In this document: positions 44,302-52,755 of the stretch, one piece after another
Numbering within the stretch: position 1 is the stretch's first letter
Layout of the letters: each line of letters begins with the position of its first letter
NCBI GenBank assembly: GCA_965216395.1
Contig: OZ244156.1
Location: 1,302,001 to 1,366,000 of the forward strand
Source of the DNA: CAZBXD01 sp965216395
GTDB lineage: Bacteria; Pseudomonadota; Alphaproteobacteria; Micavibrionales; SZUA-601
Direction of reading: 5' to 3'
Length of the DNA stretch: 64,000 nt
Made by a program: the position numbers and the translations under genes
Notes under the pieces: model-generated
What the model was told of the DNA's origin: nothing
The model's database searches: none
Seen by the model: the letters and a program-made list of their open reading frames with translations, nothing else

Positions 44302-45216
44302 TTGGTTGATAAACCAGAAGAATTAAATGATACAGAATCTTCTTCATCTGAAGAGGAAGAAAAAGAAGTTAAAAATTCCAAGAACATCTTTAAAGATACA
44401 ATAAAACCGCTTCTTAAAGATACGTATCAAGATTTTAGAAATAATTTTCAACCCGGTGTTATAACAACGCTTTGTGCTTTTATTCTATTTTGTATTCCTT
44501 TTGGGTTAGGGATTTGGCAAATTCAAAGATTACAATGGAAAACAGCGCTTTTGGCCGATATTGCCGAAAAACAAAATAGCTATATTTATGATTTTAGCGT
44601 CATCAACCCGTTCCAAGATTGGCAATCTTTGAATTATCGGCGCGCTTTTGCCGTGGGTGATTTTATGTTCTTGCGTTCCATTAAACTTAAACCGCGCACT
44701 TATAAGGGACAAGTCGGTTATCATCTTTTAACGCCGATGCGTCTTCAAGATGGTGGAACCATTATTGTCAATCGCGGTTGGGTACCAGAAGGGCATCATA
44801 TTACAGAAGAATATTGGAATGCAGAAAATGTCAAAATTACTGGCATATTAAAACAAGCAAAAAAACCAAATCGCTTTACACCAGAAAACAAACCGAAAAA
44901 TAATGAATGGTACTGGCCTGATATCCATTTAATCAGTCAGCATGTTGGCATTGATCGCGTTGCGCCGATTATTTTTTATCAAGATCATCAAGAAGCAGAA
45001 ACAGATCAAGATATAAGCTATCCGATTGGTGGTCAAATTAATCTGAATATACGCAATAATCACAAAGCCTATGCAACAACTTGGTTTTTACTTGCGGTCA
45101 GTTTGGTTATTGTTTGGTTTTTCTATAGTTGGAAATCACCCCCATCAAAAAAAGAAAATGAAAGTGCGCCTGAAAACAGCCAAGAAATAAGCGATGACAA
45201 CGCCGCGCATCCGTGA
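44302..45216 (+). CDS. SURF1-family oxidase assembly protein
   Basis: 304 residues from TTG 44302, which has GGAGG 6 bases upstream and lies 2 bp after ctaE. SURF1 layout: N-terminal helix (FILFCIPFGLGIWQIQRLQWK), periplasmic domain with GQVGYHLLTPMRLQDGGTIIVNRGWVPEG, and a second helix near the C-terminus (TTWFLLAVSLVIVWFFYSWK). Unusual additions: a Ser/Glu-rich N-terminal tail (about 40 residues) and an acidic C-terminal tail. Helps insert haem a into subunit I. Confidence 0.93.
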   Translation: MVDKPEELNDTESSSSEEEEKEVKNSKNIFKDTIKPLLKDTYQDFRNNFQPGVITTLCAFILFCIPFGLGIWQIQRLQWKTALLADIAEKQNSYIYDFSVINPFQDWQSLNYRRAFAVGDFMFLRSIKLKPRTYKGQVGYHLLTPMRLQDGGTIIVNRGWVPEGHHITEEYWNAENVKITGILKQAKKPNRFTPENKPKNNEWYWPDIHLISQHVGIDRVAPIIFYQDHQEAETDQDISYPIGGQINLNIRNNHKAYATTWFLLAVSLVIVWFFYSWKSPPSKKENESAPENSQEISDDNAAHP

Positions 45217-45259
45217 TAAACATCTGTCCCTTGAATAAATCAAATTATAAGAAGTCATT

Positions 45260-46528
45260 ATGAATCACAACTCTATCAAAGTCACTAAATTGGATAATGG
45301 CCTGACCATTGCGACAGATACAATTGATACGGTCGAAAGTGTTTCTCTTGGGATATGGGCCGGCTCTGGTGCTCGTCAGGAAACAAAAGCCAATAACGGT
45401 ATTGCTCATTTTCTTGAACATATGGTTTTTAAAGGCACCGAGACACGTAGTTCACAAGATATTGCGGAGGCGGTTGAAAATGTTGGTGGGTTTATGAACG
45501 CCTATACATCCTATGAAATGACCGCTTATTACGCGCGTGTATTAAAAAATGACATGGCCTTAGCCTTTGACATTGTCAGCGACATTTTAACGAAACCCGC
45601 CTTTGAGAAAAAAGAAATGGAACGCGAGCGTGGTGTGATCCTTCAAGAAATTGGTATGCGCCAAGACAGTCCCGACACACTTGTATTTGATATGATGCAA
45701 GAAACCGCCTTTGGCGATCATCCGCTAGGTTGGCCTGTTATTGGATCGGCCGATATCATTTGCAACGCCCCACGGGAAATGATTTTTGATTTTATGGATC
45801 AAAACTACTATGCAGAAAATCTTGTTTTAACCGCCGCGGGTAATATTAGCCACGATGACCTTGTGTCTCTGGCTCAAAAAAATCTTAATAACCTAAAGAG
45901 TAAAAAACAAAAAAATATGCAGCCAGCACTTTATTATGGTGGTGATAAACGTGTTGAAAAAAATCTTGAACAAGTTCATGTTCTTTTGGGGTTTGAAAGT
46001 GAAAACTACCTGAGTGAAGATTACTACGCCGCCGTTATTTTGAGTACATTAATGGGTGGAGGTATGTCATCACGCTTGTTTCAAGAAATTCGTGAGAAAC
46101 GCGGCTTAGTTTATTCAATCTATAGTTATAATGCCTCTTATCGTGATACGGGTTTATTTGAAATTTATGCAGGAACGGGTGAAAAAGAAATTATCGAACT
46201 AATCCCAGCGCTATGTGATACATTACAAACATCTGTTGGACATTTCACGGATAAAGAAATTAACCGCGCTAAAACGCAAATCCGCGCGGGTAATCTGATG
46301 GCACTGGAAAGTACATCCAGTCGATGTGATAAATTAGCCCGCGGTATCTTAAGCCATGGCCAACCACGTTATTTGGATGATATTATTGCCAGAGTGAACG
46401 CCGTCACAAGAGAAGATTTAGACCGCGTCGCCCAAAAGATCTTTTCTGGCAAACCATCGGTTTCTGCAATTGGGCCGATCAAAAACCTTGAACCCTATGA
46501 TCAAATTCAAAAACGTTTTAACGCATAA
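45260..46528 (+). CDS. M16-family zinc peptidase (processing-peptidase type)
   Basis: 422 residues. Inverted zinc motif HFLEHMVFKGT (HxxEH) near residue 50 and the distal Glu in AFEKKEMERERGVILQEI. C-terminal half has the usual catalytically silent domain (GGGMSSRLFQEIREKRGLVYSIYSY). Close to mitochondrial MPP beta and bacterial YmxG/PepR. Last gene of the oxidase cluster; the function in bacteria is unclear, but this position near ctaE/surf1 is common in alphaproteobacteria. Confidence 0.95.
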   Translation: MNHNSIKVTKLDNGLTIATDTIDTVESVSLGIWAGSGARQETKANNGIAHFLEHMVFKGTETRSSQDIAEAVENVGGFMNAYTSYEMTAYYARVLKNDMALAFDIVSDILTKPAFEKKEMERERGVILQEIGMRQDSPDTLVFDMMQETAFGDHPLGWPVIGSADIICNAPREMIFDFMDQNYYAENLVLTAAGNISHDDLVSLAQKNLNNLKSKKQKNMQPALYYGGDKRVEKNLEQVHVLLGFESENYLSEDYYAAVILSTLMGGGMSSRLFQEIREKRGLVYSIYSYNASYRDTGLFEIYAGTGEKEIIELIPALCDTLQTSVGHFTDKEINRAKTQIRAGNLMALESTSSRCDKLARGILSHGQPRYLDDIIARVNAVTREDLDRVAQKIFSGKPSVSAIGPIKNLEPYDQIQKRFNA

Positions 46529-46560
46529 AAAATCAGCCAAGTCAAAAAACTTGGCTGATT
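46526..46560 (-). terminator. Terminator of the outer-membrane-like gene
   Basis: AATCAGCCAAGT (46531-46542) pairs with ACTTGGCTGATT (46549-46560); six T follow on the minus strand. It directly abuts the M16 peptidase stop on the other strand, so it may also end that transcript. Confidence 0.8.
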
Positions 46561-46579
46561 GATACATAAAATCAAAATA

Positions 46580-47485
46580 CTATCTAATTGTAAGACCCAA
46601 ACCAGTGTATCTTTGTGTACGGTATCCGTGTTCCAAACGCTGTGTTCTACCAGCTACAAATTGAAGAGTGGTTTCTGTACCGCCCTTACTGCGAAACGTT
46701 TTATTCACCTCAAACATAGCATTGACATCAAAGCGTGTGCCAGCATCTACTTGATTGTGGCTATTAATAATACTCGCGCCAGAATTTAGATTAACGTTCC
46801 AACCATCTTTATCAATAAGTGGTAAGTTATGGCGAAAACCAACTAATGCAGCTGGTAATTTTTGCTTTCTTTGACCTGTTTCGTGATTTTCTGGTCTCAG
46901 AGAATTACCAACCTCAGCGACAAGTGTAATATCTTGATTTAAAAAATCTCCAAGATTTGTAACATATTCAGCGCGTGTAAACACATTATTTGTAACCGGA
47001 TGAAAACCACCACTGATTTTGAAATCTTTGTGATTTTCATATGTGACAAAAGGAAGAAATGGTACTGCAATTCCATTTGTCTGCCCGTCTAAGGAAGAAT
47101 AACCAATCGGCATTGTCAGGGACCATTTATTGTTATTGCTTAACTTAATTTCCTGAAACGCATTAACCGAGTAATCGCTATTCTCACTGACAAGGACGTG
47201 TGCACCAACTCTTTGAATCTGACCAACTGGAATATTATTAACATTTTCATTTTGTCGTAGCTTAGCAAAAACTTCATTAGCAACAGTTTCTAATTCATCG
47301 ATCTTTTTATGAGTTTCATCCAAGTGTGATAAAATTATTGATTCTAAAGAAACAGACTTGTTTTCATCAACATTCTCAACTTTATTCTTTTGTTTTTTAT
47401 CTTGCGAAGGTCGATTTTGGCTAAATAAAGCACCGGAAACCAACATTGTTGTCGCTAAAAGGACGGATTTAAAAAGATTTTTCAT
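46580..47485 (-). CDS. Exported protein, coiled coil plus predicted beta barrel
   Basis: 301 residues. Signal peptide about 1-22 (MKNLFKSVLLATTMLVSGALFS), basic linker, a heptad-like coiled coil about 45-80 (SLESIILSHLDETHKKIDELETVANEVFAKL), then alternating polar/aromatic strands ending TGLGLTIR, as outer-membrane barrels often end near an aromatic or Arg. Strand-like repeats: KWSLTMPIGYSS, DFKISGGFHPV, FTRAEYVTNLG, TTLQFVAGRTQRL. Possible porin-like or adhesin protein; no family recognised. Single gene with its own terminator. Confidence 0.65.
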   Translation of the reverse strand: MKNLFKSVLLATTMLVSGALFSQNRPSQDKKQKNKVENVDENKSVSLESIILSHLDETHKKIDELETVANEVFAKLRQNENVNNIPVGQIQRVGAHVLVSENSDYSVNAFQEIKLSNNNKWSLTMPIGYSSLDGQTNGIAVPFLPFVTYENHKDFKISGGFHPVTNNVFTRAEYVTNLGDFLNQDITLVAEVGNSLRPENHETGQRKQKLPAALVGFRHNLPLIDKDGWNVNLNSGASIINSHNQVDAGTRFDVNAMFEVNKTFRSKGGTETTLQFVAGRTQRLEHGYRTQRYTGLGLTIR

Positions 47486-47565
47486 TTTTTTTCTCTTATT
47501 ATTGTGTGAGGATATTTAACAGTCTATTAACTATTAAGATCATTAATAACACGAATCTTTACATT

Positions 47566-47805
47566 ATGTCAATAAATAATATGCAAAAACTTTACTCTTT
47601 GACTTGTTTGACATATTTTTATAAAAAATATGGGGAAATTATAGACTTTGATAAAATATTAAATACGGTCAACACCTGCACGTTTGATGAAATTATTGAT
47701 TATTCGAAGAAAATTATTACGGGCAAGAAAGTTTTGCCGCTGAAATCCATACAAACTGCCCTGAAAGCGATCTGCCCAACCGTTAGAAAGTTTTGGATAT
47801 CTTGA
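47566..47805 (+). CDS. Hypothetical small protein
   Basis: About 79 residues from ATG 47566 (an in-frame GTG at 47506 is possible). Tyr- and Lys-rich, soluble, helical. No clear ribosome site and no recognised family. The Ile-Ile-Asp-rich core FDEIIDYSKKIITGKKVLPLKS looks coding, but it could be chance in AT-rich DNA. Confidence 0.35.
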   Translation: MSINNMQKLYSLTCLTYFYKKYGEIIDFDKILNTVNTCTFDEIIDYSKKIITGKKVLPLKSIQTALKAICPTVRKFWIS

Positions 47806-47826
47806 ATTTAAAATAATGACCTTTTA

Positions 47827-48528
47827 CTAAGATAAAAACATTAAAAGCCGTTTTTTAAATTCTGCATTTTGATCAGGGTTATCCTGTAAGTAATTGTAAA
47901 TATTGTGTGGCGCTTGAGGGTATGAGATAAACTGATGAGATGGGTTATGTTGCATCGCAGAACGATATCGATCAAAAATTTCTGCAGGGATCACTTCATC
48001 TCTACCCCCTGTAATCATCATTACTTTATTAGAATAATTTTGCATGATCTTAAAGGCATCTGTATTTTGCCAACTTTTCTTTTGTCGAATAATTTGTGTG
48101 AAATCATGCCCAAAATTGGCCGTATAAGCAGCGCAATCATAGGCTGCAGGGCAGAATAGTATAACATGACTTACGTCAAAAAGTGGCAGCATTTTTACTG
48201 CCATATAGGCGCCCATGCTTGATGCAATAATTTTTAATGGTTTCTCAAAATGATAATTGTCTAAAACAATCTTGATATCTGTCATTCGGTTGTGCAAACT
48301 TTGGTCGTTCAGATAACCGCTACTTTTGCCAACACCGGAGAAATGAAATGCCAAGGCAGGATAACCATTTTGGCTTATAAAATCAGCTAAATCACGCGTA
48401 TTCTCACCCGGATCTATTTTTGCGCCGCCATGCAAAAACAAAATAGCAGGTTGGTCATTATGATTTTTACAATGTAACCGCGTATAGATCTGACATCCTT
48501 TTTGAGAAATAATCTTTTCTCTAATCAT
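47827..48528 (-). CDS. Alpha/beta hydrolase
   Basis: About 233 residues from ATG 48528, which is 2 bases after the yqgE stop; a longer form from 48600 would overlap yqgE. Oxyanion region LFLHGGAKID, nucleophile elbow IASSMGAYMAVK (Ser in SxSMGx-like SSMGA), acid in MMITGGRDEVIPAEIF and His in YPQAPHNIYNY. All three catalytic residues are visible. Substrate not predictable; serine hydrolase acting on small esters or peptides. Confidence 0.85.
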   Translation of the reverse strand: MIREKIISQKGCQIYTRLHCKNHNDQPAILFLHGGAKIDPGENTRDLADFISQNGYPALAFHFSGVGKSSGYLNDQSLHNRMTDIKIVLDNYHFEKPLKIIASSMGAYMAVKMLPLFDVSHVILFCPAAYDCAAYTANFGHDFTQIIRQKKSWQNTDAFKIMQNYSNKVMMITGGRDEVIPAEIFDRYRSAMQHNPSHQFISYPQAPHNIYNYLQDNPDQNAEFKKRLLMFLS

Positions 48529-48530
48529 TT

Positions 48531-49130
48531 TTATGCTTGACCAGAAAATGAGGATAAACGATCCACCGAAATACCAGAAAGCTCTAGGGCGTTTTGCCAT
48601 CTCTTCGCCACCGGGGATTTGAATAAAATATCGGTATTAGCAGGCACACAAATCCACCCATTATCTCGCAATTCTTCATCAAGTTGACCCGCAGACCAAC
48701 CAGAATACCCTAAGCAAAAAATACTCTTTTCAGGCCCTTGCCCTTTGGCAATCTTGGATAACATATCAAGCGATGTGGTCATGGCAATATTATTGTTTTG
48801 ATCGATAACCGTATCAGGCAACTGCATATCGGGTGTATGTAGAACAAATCCGCGACCAATTTCAACAGGACCGCCAAGTAGAACTGCATAATCCGTTAGA
48901 TCTACAGAGTAATCAATATCCAGCTGTTCGAGCAAATCAACGAAATGAATTTCTTCAAAAATTTTGTTAATTACAATACCCATCGCTTTGTCTTGATCAT
49001 ATTCCAACATATATATGACCGATCTTTCAAATCGGGGATCCTCCATCGCTGGAGAGGCAACCAGAAACTGACCTTTTAGGCCTTGATGATCAGGAATTTT
49101 ATCCATTTTTTCTTTGGTAAGTCTTGCCAT
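48531..49130 (-). CDS. YqgE/AlgH family protein
   Basis: 199 residues of DUF179. Conserved blocks GQFLVASPAMEDPRFERSVIYMLEYD, GIVINKIF, LLGGPVEIGRGFVLHTPD, and FCLGYSGWSAGQLDEELRDNGWICVPA are typical. Family function is not established; AlgH was linked to alginate regulation in Pseudomonas. First gene of a two-gene transcript with the alpha/beta hydrolase. Confidence 0.95.
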   Translation of the reverse strand: MARLTKEKMDKIPDHQGLKGQFLVASPAMEDPRFERSVIYMLEYDQDKAMGIVINKIFEEIHFVDLLEQLDIDYSVDLTDYAVLLGGPVEIGRGFVLHTPDMQLPDTVIDQNNNIAMTTSLDMLSKIAKGQGPEKSIFCLGYSGWSAGQLDEELRDNGWICVPANTDILFKSPVAKRWQNALELSGISVDRLSSFSGQA

Positions 49131-49190
49131 GAAACCAGATTAAGACATATGATAATGAAATACTAGGTTATATTTACAAGGTAAATCATT

Positions 49191-49805
49191 ATGCACCCCG
49201 TCTTTAATACCAAAACGCAATACGGCAAATGGACTAAATTTATGCATTGGTTTACCGGTTTACTGATTATATTGATGACAATTCTTGGCCTTTTGATGAC
49301 CCATATGTCAACCGAGCCTCATACAAAATCAACGCTTTATTTTCTTCATAAATCTATCGGTCTATTAATTTTACCTCTCGCTATTATTTGGTTTTTCTCA
49401 TGGATTATACAAAACAAACCAGAGCGTCTTAAGGATGAGAAAAAATCGCTCCACCGTATATCAAAAATGACACAAACAATTTTGATAAGCTGTGCCCTTT
49501 TAATGCCCTTTTCTGGTTGGATGATGTCATCGGCTTTTTCCCAGACAGATATTATGTTTTTTAATATTATCAAAATCCCACGGATTGTTTCTTATGATCC
49601 AGCCTTTGCCAGAGCTATGCTGGGGTTACATATATTGATATCATGGTTCATTATTGGTTTTTCTAGCTTACATATTACGGCCGCACTGTGGCATCACTTC
49701 ATCAAAAAGGATATTATTCTGCAGCGTATGTTGCCCTTTGGACGAAATACCCGCTTGATAAAAAAGAAAAAAAATTCAAATATTCATCATCTGGGTAGAA
49801 AATAA
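49191..49805 (+). CDS. Cytochrome b561-type membrane protein
   Basis: 204 residues, four transmembrane helices with His in the first (FMHWFTGLLIIL), second (FLHKSIGLLI), and fourth (LGLHILISWFIIGFSSLHI) that can hold two haem b groups. Start TQYGKWTKFMHW is typical of the CybB family. Quinol-oxidising or superoxide-related inner-membrane protein. Separated from yqgE by 60 bp and divergent from it. Confidence 0.92.
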   Translation: MHPVFNTKTQYGKWTKFMHWFTGLLIILMTILGLLMTHMSTEPHTKSTLYFLHKSIGLLILPLAIIWFFSWIIQNKPERLKDEKKSLHRISKMTQTILISCALLMPFSGWMMSSAFSQTDIMFFNIIKIPRIVSYDPAFARAMLGLHILISWFIIGFSSLHITAALWHHFIKKDIILQRMLPFGRNTRLIKKKKNSNIHHLGRK

Positions 49806-49869
49806 TATCACATCTGTGCTAATTTAATAATGAAACTATTATTTTTGTAAGGATGACAGAAACACACCT

Positions 49870-50541
49870 ATGACAGAACGCATTTTATATCAGCTTTGGC
49901 TCTCTCCCTTTTGTCGAAAAATTCGTGTTGCTTTAGCAGAAAAAAAACTCGATTTTGAGCTTAAGGTTGAAAAAACATGGGAGCGACGGCGGGATTTTTT
50001 AAAAATGAACCCAGCTGGTGATGTGCCTGTTTTGGTTGATGATGGTTTAGTGATTTGTCATTCAAGTAATATTTGCCAATATTTAGAAGAAAAATACGAC
50101 GATCACACACTCATGGGTGAAACAATCCAACAACGTGTGGAAACCCGTCGACTCGTTTCTTGGTTTGATATAAAGTTCAATGAAGAAGTTACAAACTATC
50201 TTGTTGGTGAAAAAATGATGAAGCGTTTTTTGAAACTTGGACAGCCCGACGGCCAAAAAATTCGGGCTGGTCATGCAAATATCCATTATCATCTTGACTA
50301 TATTGGATATTTGACCGATCGCCGTAAATGGTTGGCTGGCACAAATTTTAGTTTGGCCGATATTGCAGCAGCCTCACATTTATCAGCGATTGACTATATT
50401 GGCGATGTACCGTGGGATAATCATCAAAATGCCAGAGATTGGTATGCGCGGGTCAAATCAAGGCCGAGTTTTCGTCCTTTACTAGAAGATCAAATACCCG
50501 GCACACAACCAGCCAAACATTACTCAAACCTAGATTTTTAA
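49870..50541 (+). CDS. Glutathione S-transferase-fold protein, FzlA-like
   Basis: 223 residues. Thioredoxin-like N-terminal domain (LWLSPFCRKIRVALAEKKLDFEL, NPAGDVPVLVDDG, CHSSNICQYLE) and helical C-terminal domain with LAGTNFSLADIAAASHLSAIDYIGDVPW. The end PGTQPAKHYSNLDF resembles the conserved tail of FzlA, the alphaproteobacterial GST-like protein that binds FtsZ and is needed for division. No catalytic Tyr or Ser is obvious beyond SPFC. FzlA is my best guess; a common GST is the alternative. Confidence 0.72.
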   Translation: MTERILYQLWLSPFCRKIRVALAEKKLDFELKVEKTWERRRDFLKMNPAGDVPVLVDDGLVICHSSNICQYLEEKYDDHTLMGETIQQRVETRRLVSWFDIKFNEEVTNYLVGEKMMKRFLKLGQPDGQKIRAGHANIHYHLDYIGYLTDRRKWLAGTNFSLADIAAASHLSAIDYIGDVPWDNHQNARDWYARVKSRPSFRPLLEDQIPGTQPAKHYSNLDF

Positions 50542-50551
50542 GGAAACATTC

Positions 50552-51445
50552 ATGTCACGTACATTATTCTGTTTTGGTTTTGGTTATTGTGCAAAATTTC
50601 TTTCTCAACACATGTTAACAATGGGTTGGCAAATTAATGGAACAACACGCAATAAAGACAAGATAGCTCAGAATAAATCATCTGTGACATTACATGAATT
50701 AAGTGAGAATGTATTGCTTTCTGATCAAGCATTAGAGGCGCTTAAATCAGCAGAAGCTATATTAATTAGTATTCCACCCAACGGTCATACTGATCTTGTT
50801 TTAGAAAACTACATTGACATCATTAGAAATAATAAAAAATTGCAATGGGTGGGTTATCTTTCGACAACTGGTGTTTATGGAGATCACAACGGACAGTGGG
50901 TCGATGAAGAAACACCACCCAAACCAAACACACAACGTAGTAAAAACAGATTAGCTGCCGAAGAGAACTGGTTAGCACAGTTTAAACAATATGACCTGCC
51001 TGTTCATATTTTCAGATTAGGAGGAATATATGGCCCCTATCGAAATGCCATGCTCCGCATTCAAAAAGGAAAAGGCGATATTATTTTAAAGAAAGGGCAG
51101 TTTTTCAATCGTATTCACATTGATGATATTGTCAGTATTTTATACAGATCAATTAATTACCCTAGTATGGGTGAAATTTTTAATCTTTGCGATGACGAAC
51201 CATCATCACAAGCAGACCTCATGCATTTTGCCTACCGTATGTTGGGATATATCGCACCCCGTAGCATTCCTTTTGAAGAAGCCACGATGAGTGATATGGC
51301 GCGTTCTTTTTACCTTAGTAATAAACGCGTAAAAAATGATAAAGTAAAAAAAATGTTGAATATAGATTTTAAATATCCAACCTATCGCAAGGGCTTAACA
51401 GCTTTGCGATACCCAAGTGGTTTCGTTCAATCATCTGAAGGATGA
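50552..51445 (+). CDS. NAD(P)-binding SDR-type oxidoreductase (YeeZ-like)
   Basis: 297 residues, extended SDR. N-terminal FCFGFGYCAKFLSQHM corresponds to the nucleotide-binding GxGxxG, followed by WQINGTTRNKDKI. The usual YxxxK is not clear; the stretch VGYLSTTGVYGDHNGQWVDE and HIFRLGGIYGPYRNAMLRI are characteristic of the YeeZ/NAD-dependent epimerase group. It starts 10 bp after the FzlA-like gene. Substrate unknown. Its end overlaps the convergent kinase gene by 19 bases. Confidence 0.85.
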   Translation: MSRTLFCFGFGYCAKFLSQHMLTMGWQINGTTRNKDKIAQNKSSVTLHELSENVLLSDQALEALKSAEAILISIPPNGHTDLVLENYIDIIRNNKKLQWVGYLSTTGVYGDHNGQWVDEETPPKPNTQRSKNRLAAEENWLAQFKQYDLPVHIFRLGGIYGPYRNAMLRIQKGKGDIILKKGQFFNRIHIDDIVSILYRSINYPSMGEIFNLCDDEPSSQADLMHFAYRMLGYIAPRSIPFEEATMSDMARSFYLSNKRVKNDKVKKMLNIDFKYPTYRKGLTALRYPSGFVQSSEG

Positions 51446-52626
51446 GATACAGATCGAAAAAGATCAAATTGTTTTTGCGGTGTGACAATTGGCATTCTAA
51501 CCGTAACGGTTGTGCCTTCACCAAGCTGACTTGCAATATGTAACGCGCCACCATGAAATTCAATCAGCCGTTTCGTAATCGCTAGCCCAAGACCCGTACC
51601 TTGATGTTGACGTGTCATCGCGTTGGAAACTTGTTCAAAAGGACGGGTTACAGCCTCAATTTTATCTTCGGGAATACCAATACCTGTATCTTTAATCGCC
51701 ACCACAATCGTGTCCTCTTTTTCAAGAAACAGACGCATCGACACCGTGCCTTTTTCACGTGTAAATTTAACGGCATTAGATAAAATATTAATGATAATTT
51801 GCATGAAAGCACGTCGATCAGCTTCAATAACAGGTAAATCATCTGTTGTATCAAATTGTAAGCGAATATTTTTCTCTTCTGCTTGCGCTTCAATCATATG
51901 AAACGCTAAACGCGCGGTTTTAACGGCATTAACAGGCTCATGAAACAACTCATATTTACCTGATTCAATTTTCGACATATCCAGAATATCATTAATGAGC
52001 TCCAAGAGATGACGCCCAGATTCATGAATACAACGAACATAATCATTATAGCGATTATTACCCAAAGGACCCAAGAGTTCCGCTTGAATCATTTCAGAAA
52101 AACCAATAATTGCGTTTAATGGGGTTCGCAATTCATGACTCATCGTAGCTAAAAATCCAGCTTTTGACTTATTCGCTTCTTCGGCTTGTAATAAAGCTTT
52201 TTCTAATTTTGCTTGACTATCTTTTTCTTGAGTAATGTCGCGCACAATTCCATAGAGCGCAATTATTTTACCATCTTGATCTGTTTCACAACTGGCGTAA
52301 CATTGTACATAAAAATGACGCCCATCTTCTTTTGTCATGCGCAGCGTTAAGGAAGCATCCTTCCCATCATCCAACATGCGATTAAAACTTAGAAATAATT
52401 TGGCTAAATCCCTTGGGGGAATAATTTCTCTTAAACTTGCAAAATCAGCATTAAACAGATCCGCATTGACGTCAAAGATATGATATAAAGTATCAGAAAA
52501 TTCGATCTTACTTTGACCGATTGTCCAATACCATGTTCCCATATTTGCAAGGGCGAGCACCTTATCTTGTGATGACTTGTGAGGAGATAAGTTTTTAATA
52601 CGTGGCAACGGTGATACAAGATCCAT
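51427..52626 (-). CDS. PAS-domain sensor histidine kinase
   Basis: 399 residues, cytosolic. PAS/PAC (about 25-150: GTWYWTIGQSKIEFSD, LYGIVRDITQEKDSQ), coiled linker, HisKA with FLATMSHELRTPLNAIIGFSEMI (phospho-His near 170), HATPase with IINILSNAVKFTREKG, DTGIGIPEDKI and GTGLGLAITKRLI. No partner regulator is adjacent. Alphaproteobacterial kinases of this short PAS-HK form often feed into general stress or cell-cycle pathways, but no link can be shown. Confidence 0.95.
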   Translation of the reverse strand: MDLVSPLPRIKNLSPHKSSQDKVLALANMGTWYWTIGQSKIEFSDTLYHIFDVNADLFNADFASLREIIPPRDLAKLFLSFNRMLDDGKDASLTLRMTKEDGRHFYVQCYASCETDQDGKIIALYGIVRDITQEKDSQAKLEKALLQAEEANKSKAGFLATMSHELRTPLNAIIGFSEMIQAELLGPLGNNRYNDYVRCIHESGRHLLELINDILDMSKIESGKYELFHEPVNAVKTARLAFHMIEAQAEEKNIRLQFDTTDDLPVIEADRRAFMQIIINILSNAVKFTREKGTVSMRLFLEKEDTIVVAIKDTGIGIPEDKIEAVTRPFEQVSNAMTRQHQGTGLGLAITKRLIEFHGGALHIASQLGEGTTVTVRMPIVTPQKQFDLFRSVSHPSDD

Positions 52627-52755
52627 TAATTAAGTGATCCATTTCGATAGTGCATTAAATCAATTTTTCTTTCCATGTTTATAACATAACATGAAATAGG
52701 ATAAAAACAAAGTTTTCACTCAAGACGGTAAAATTAATATGTTAAAATTCTGTTG

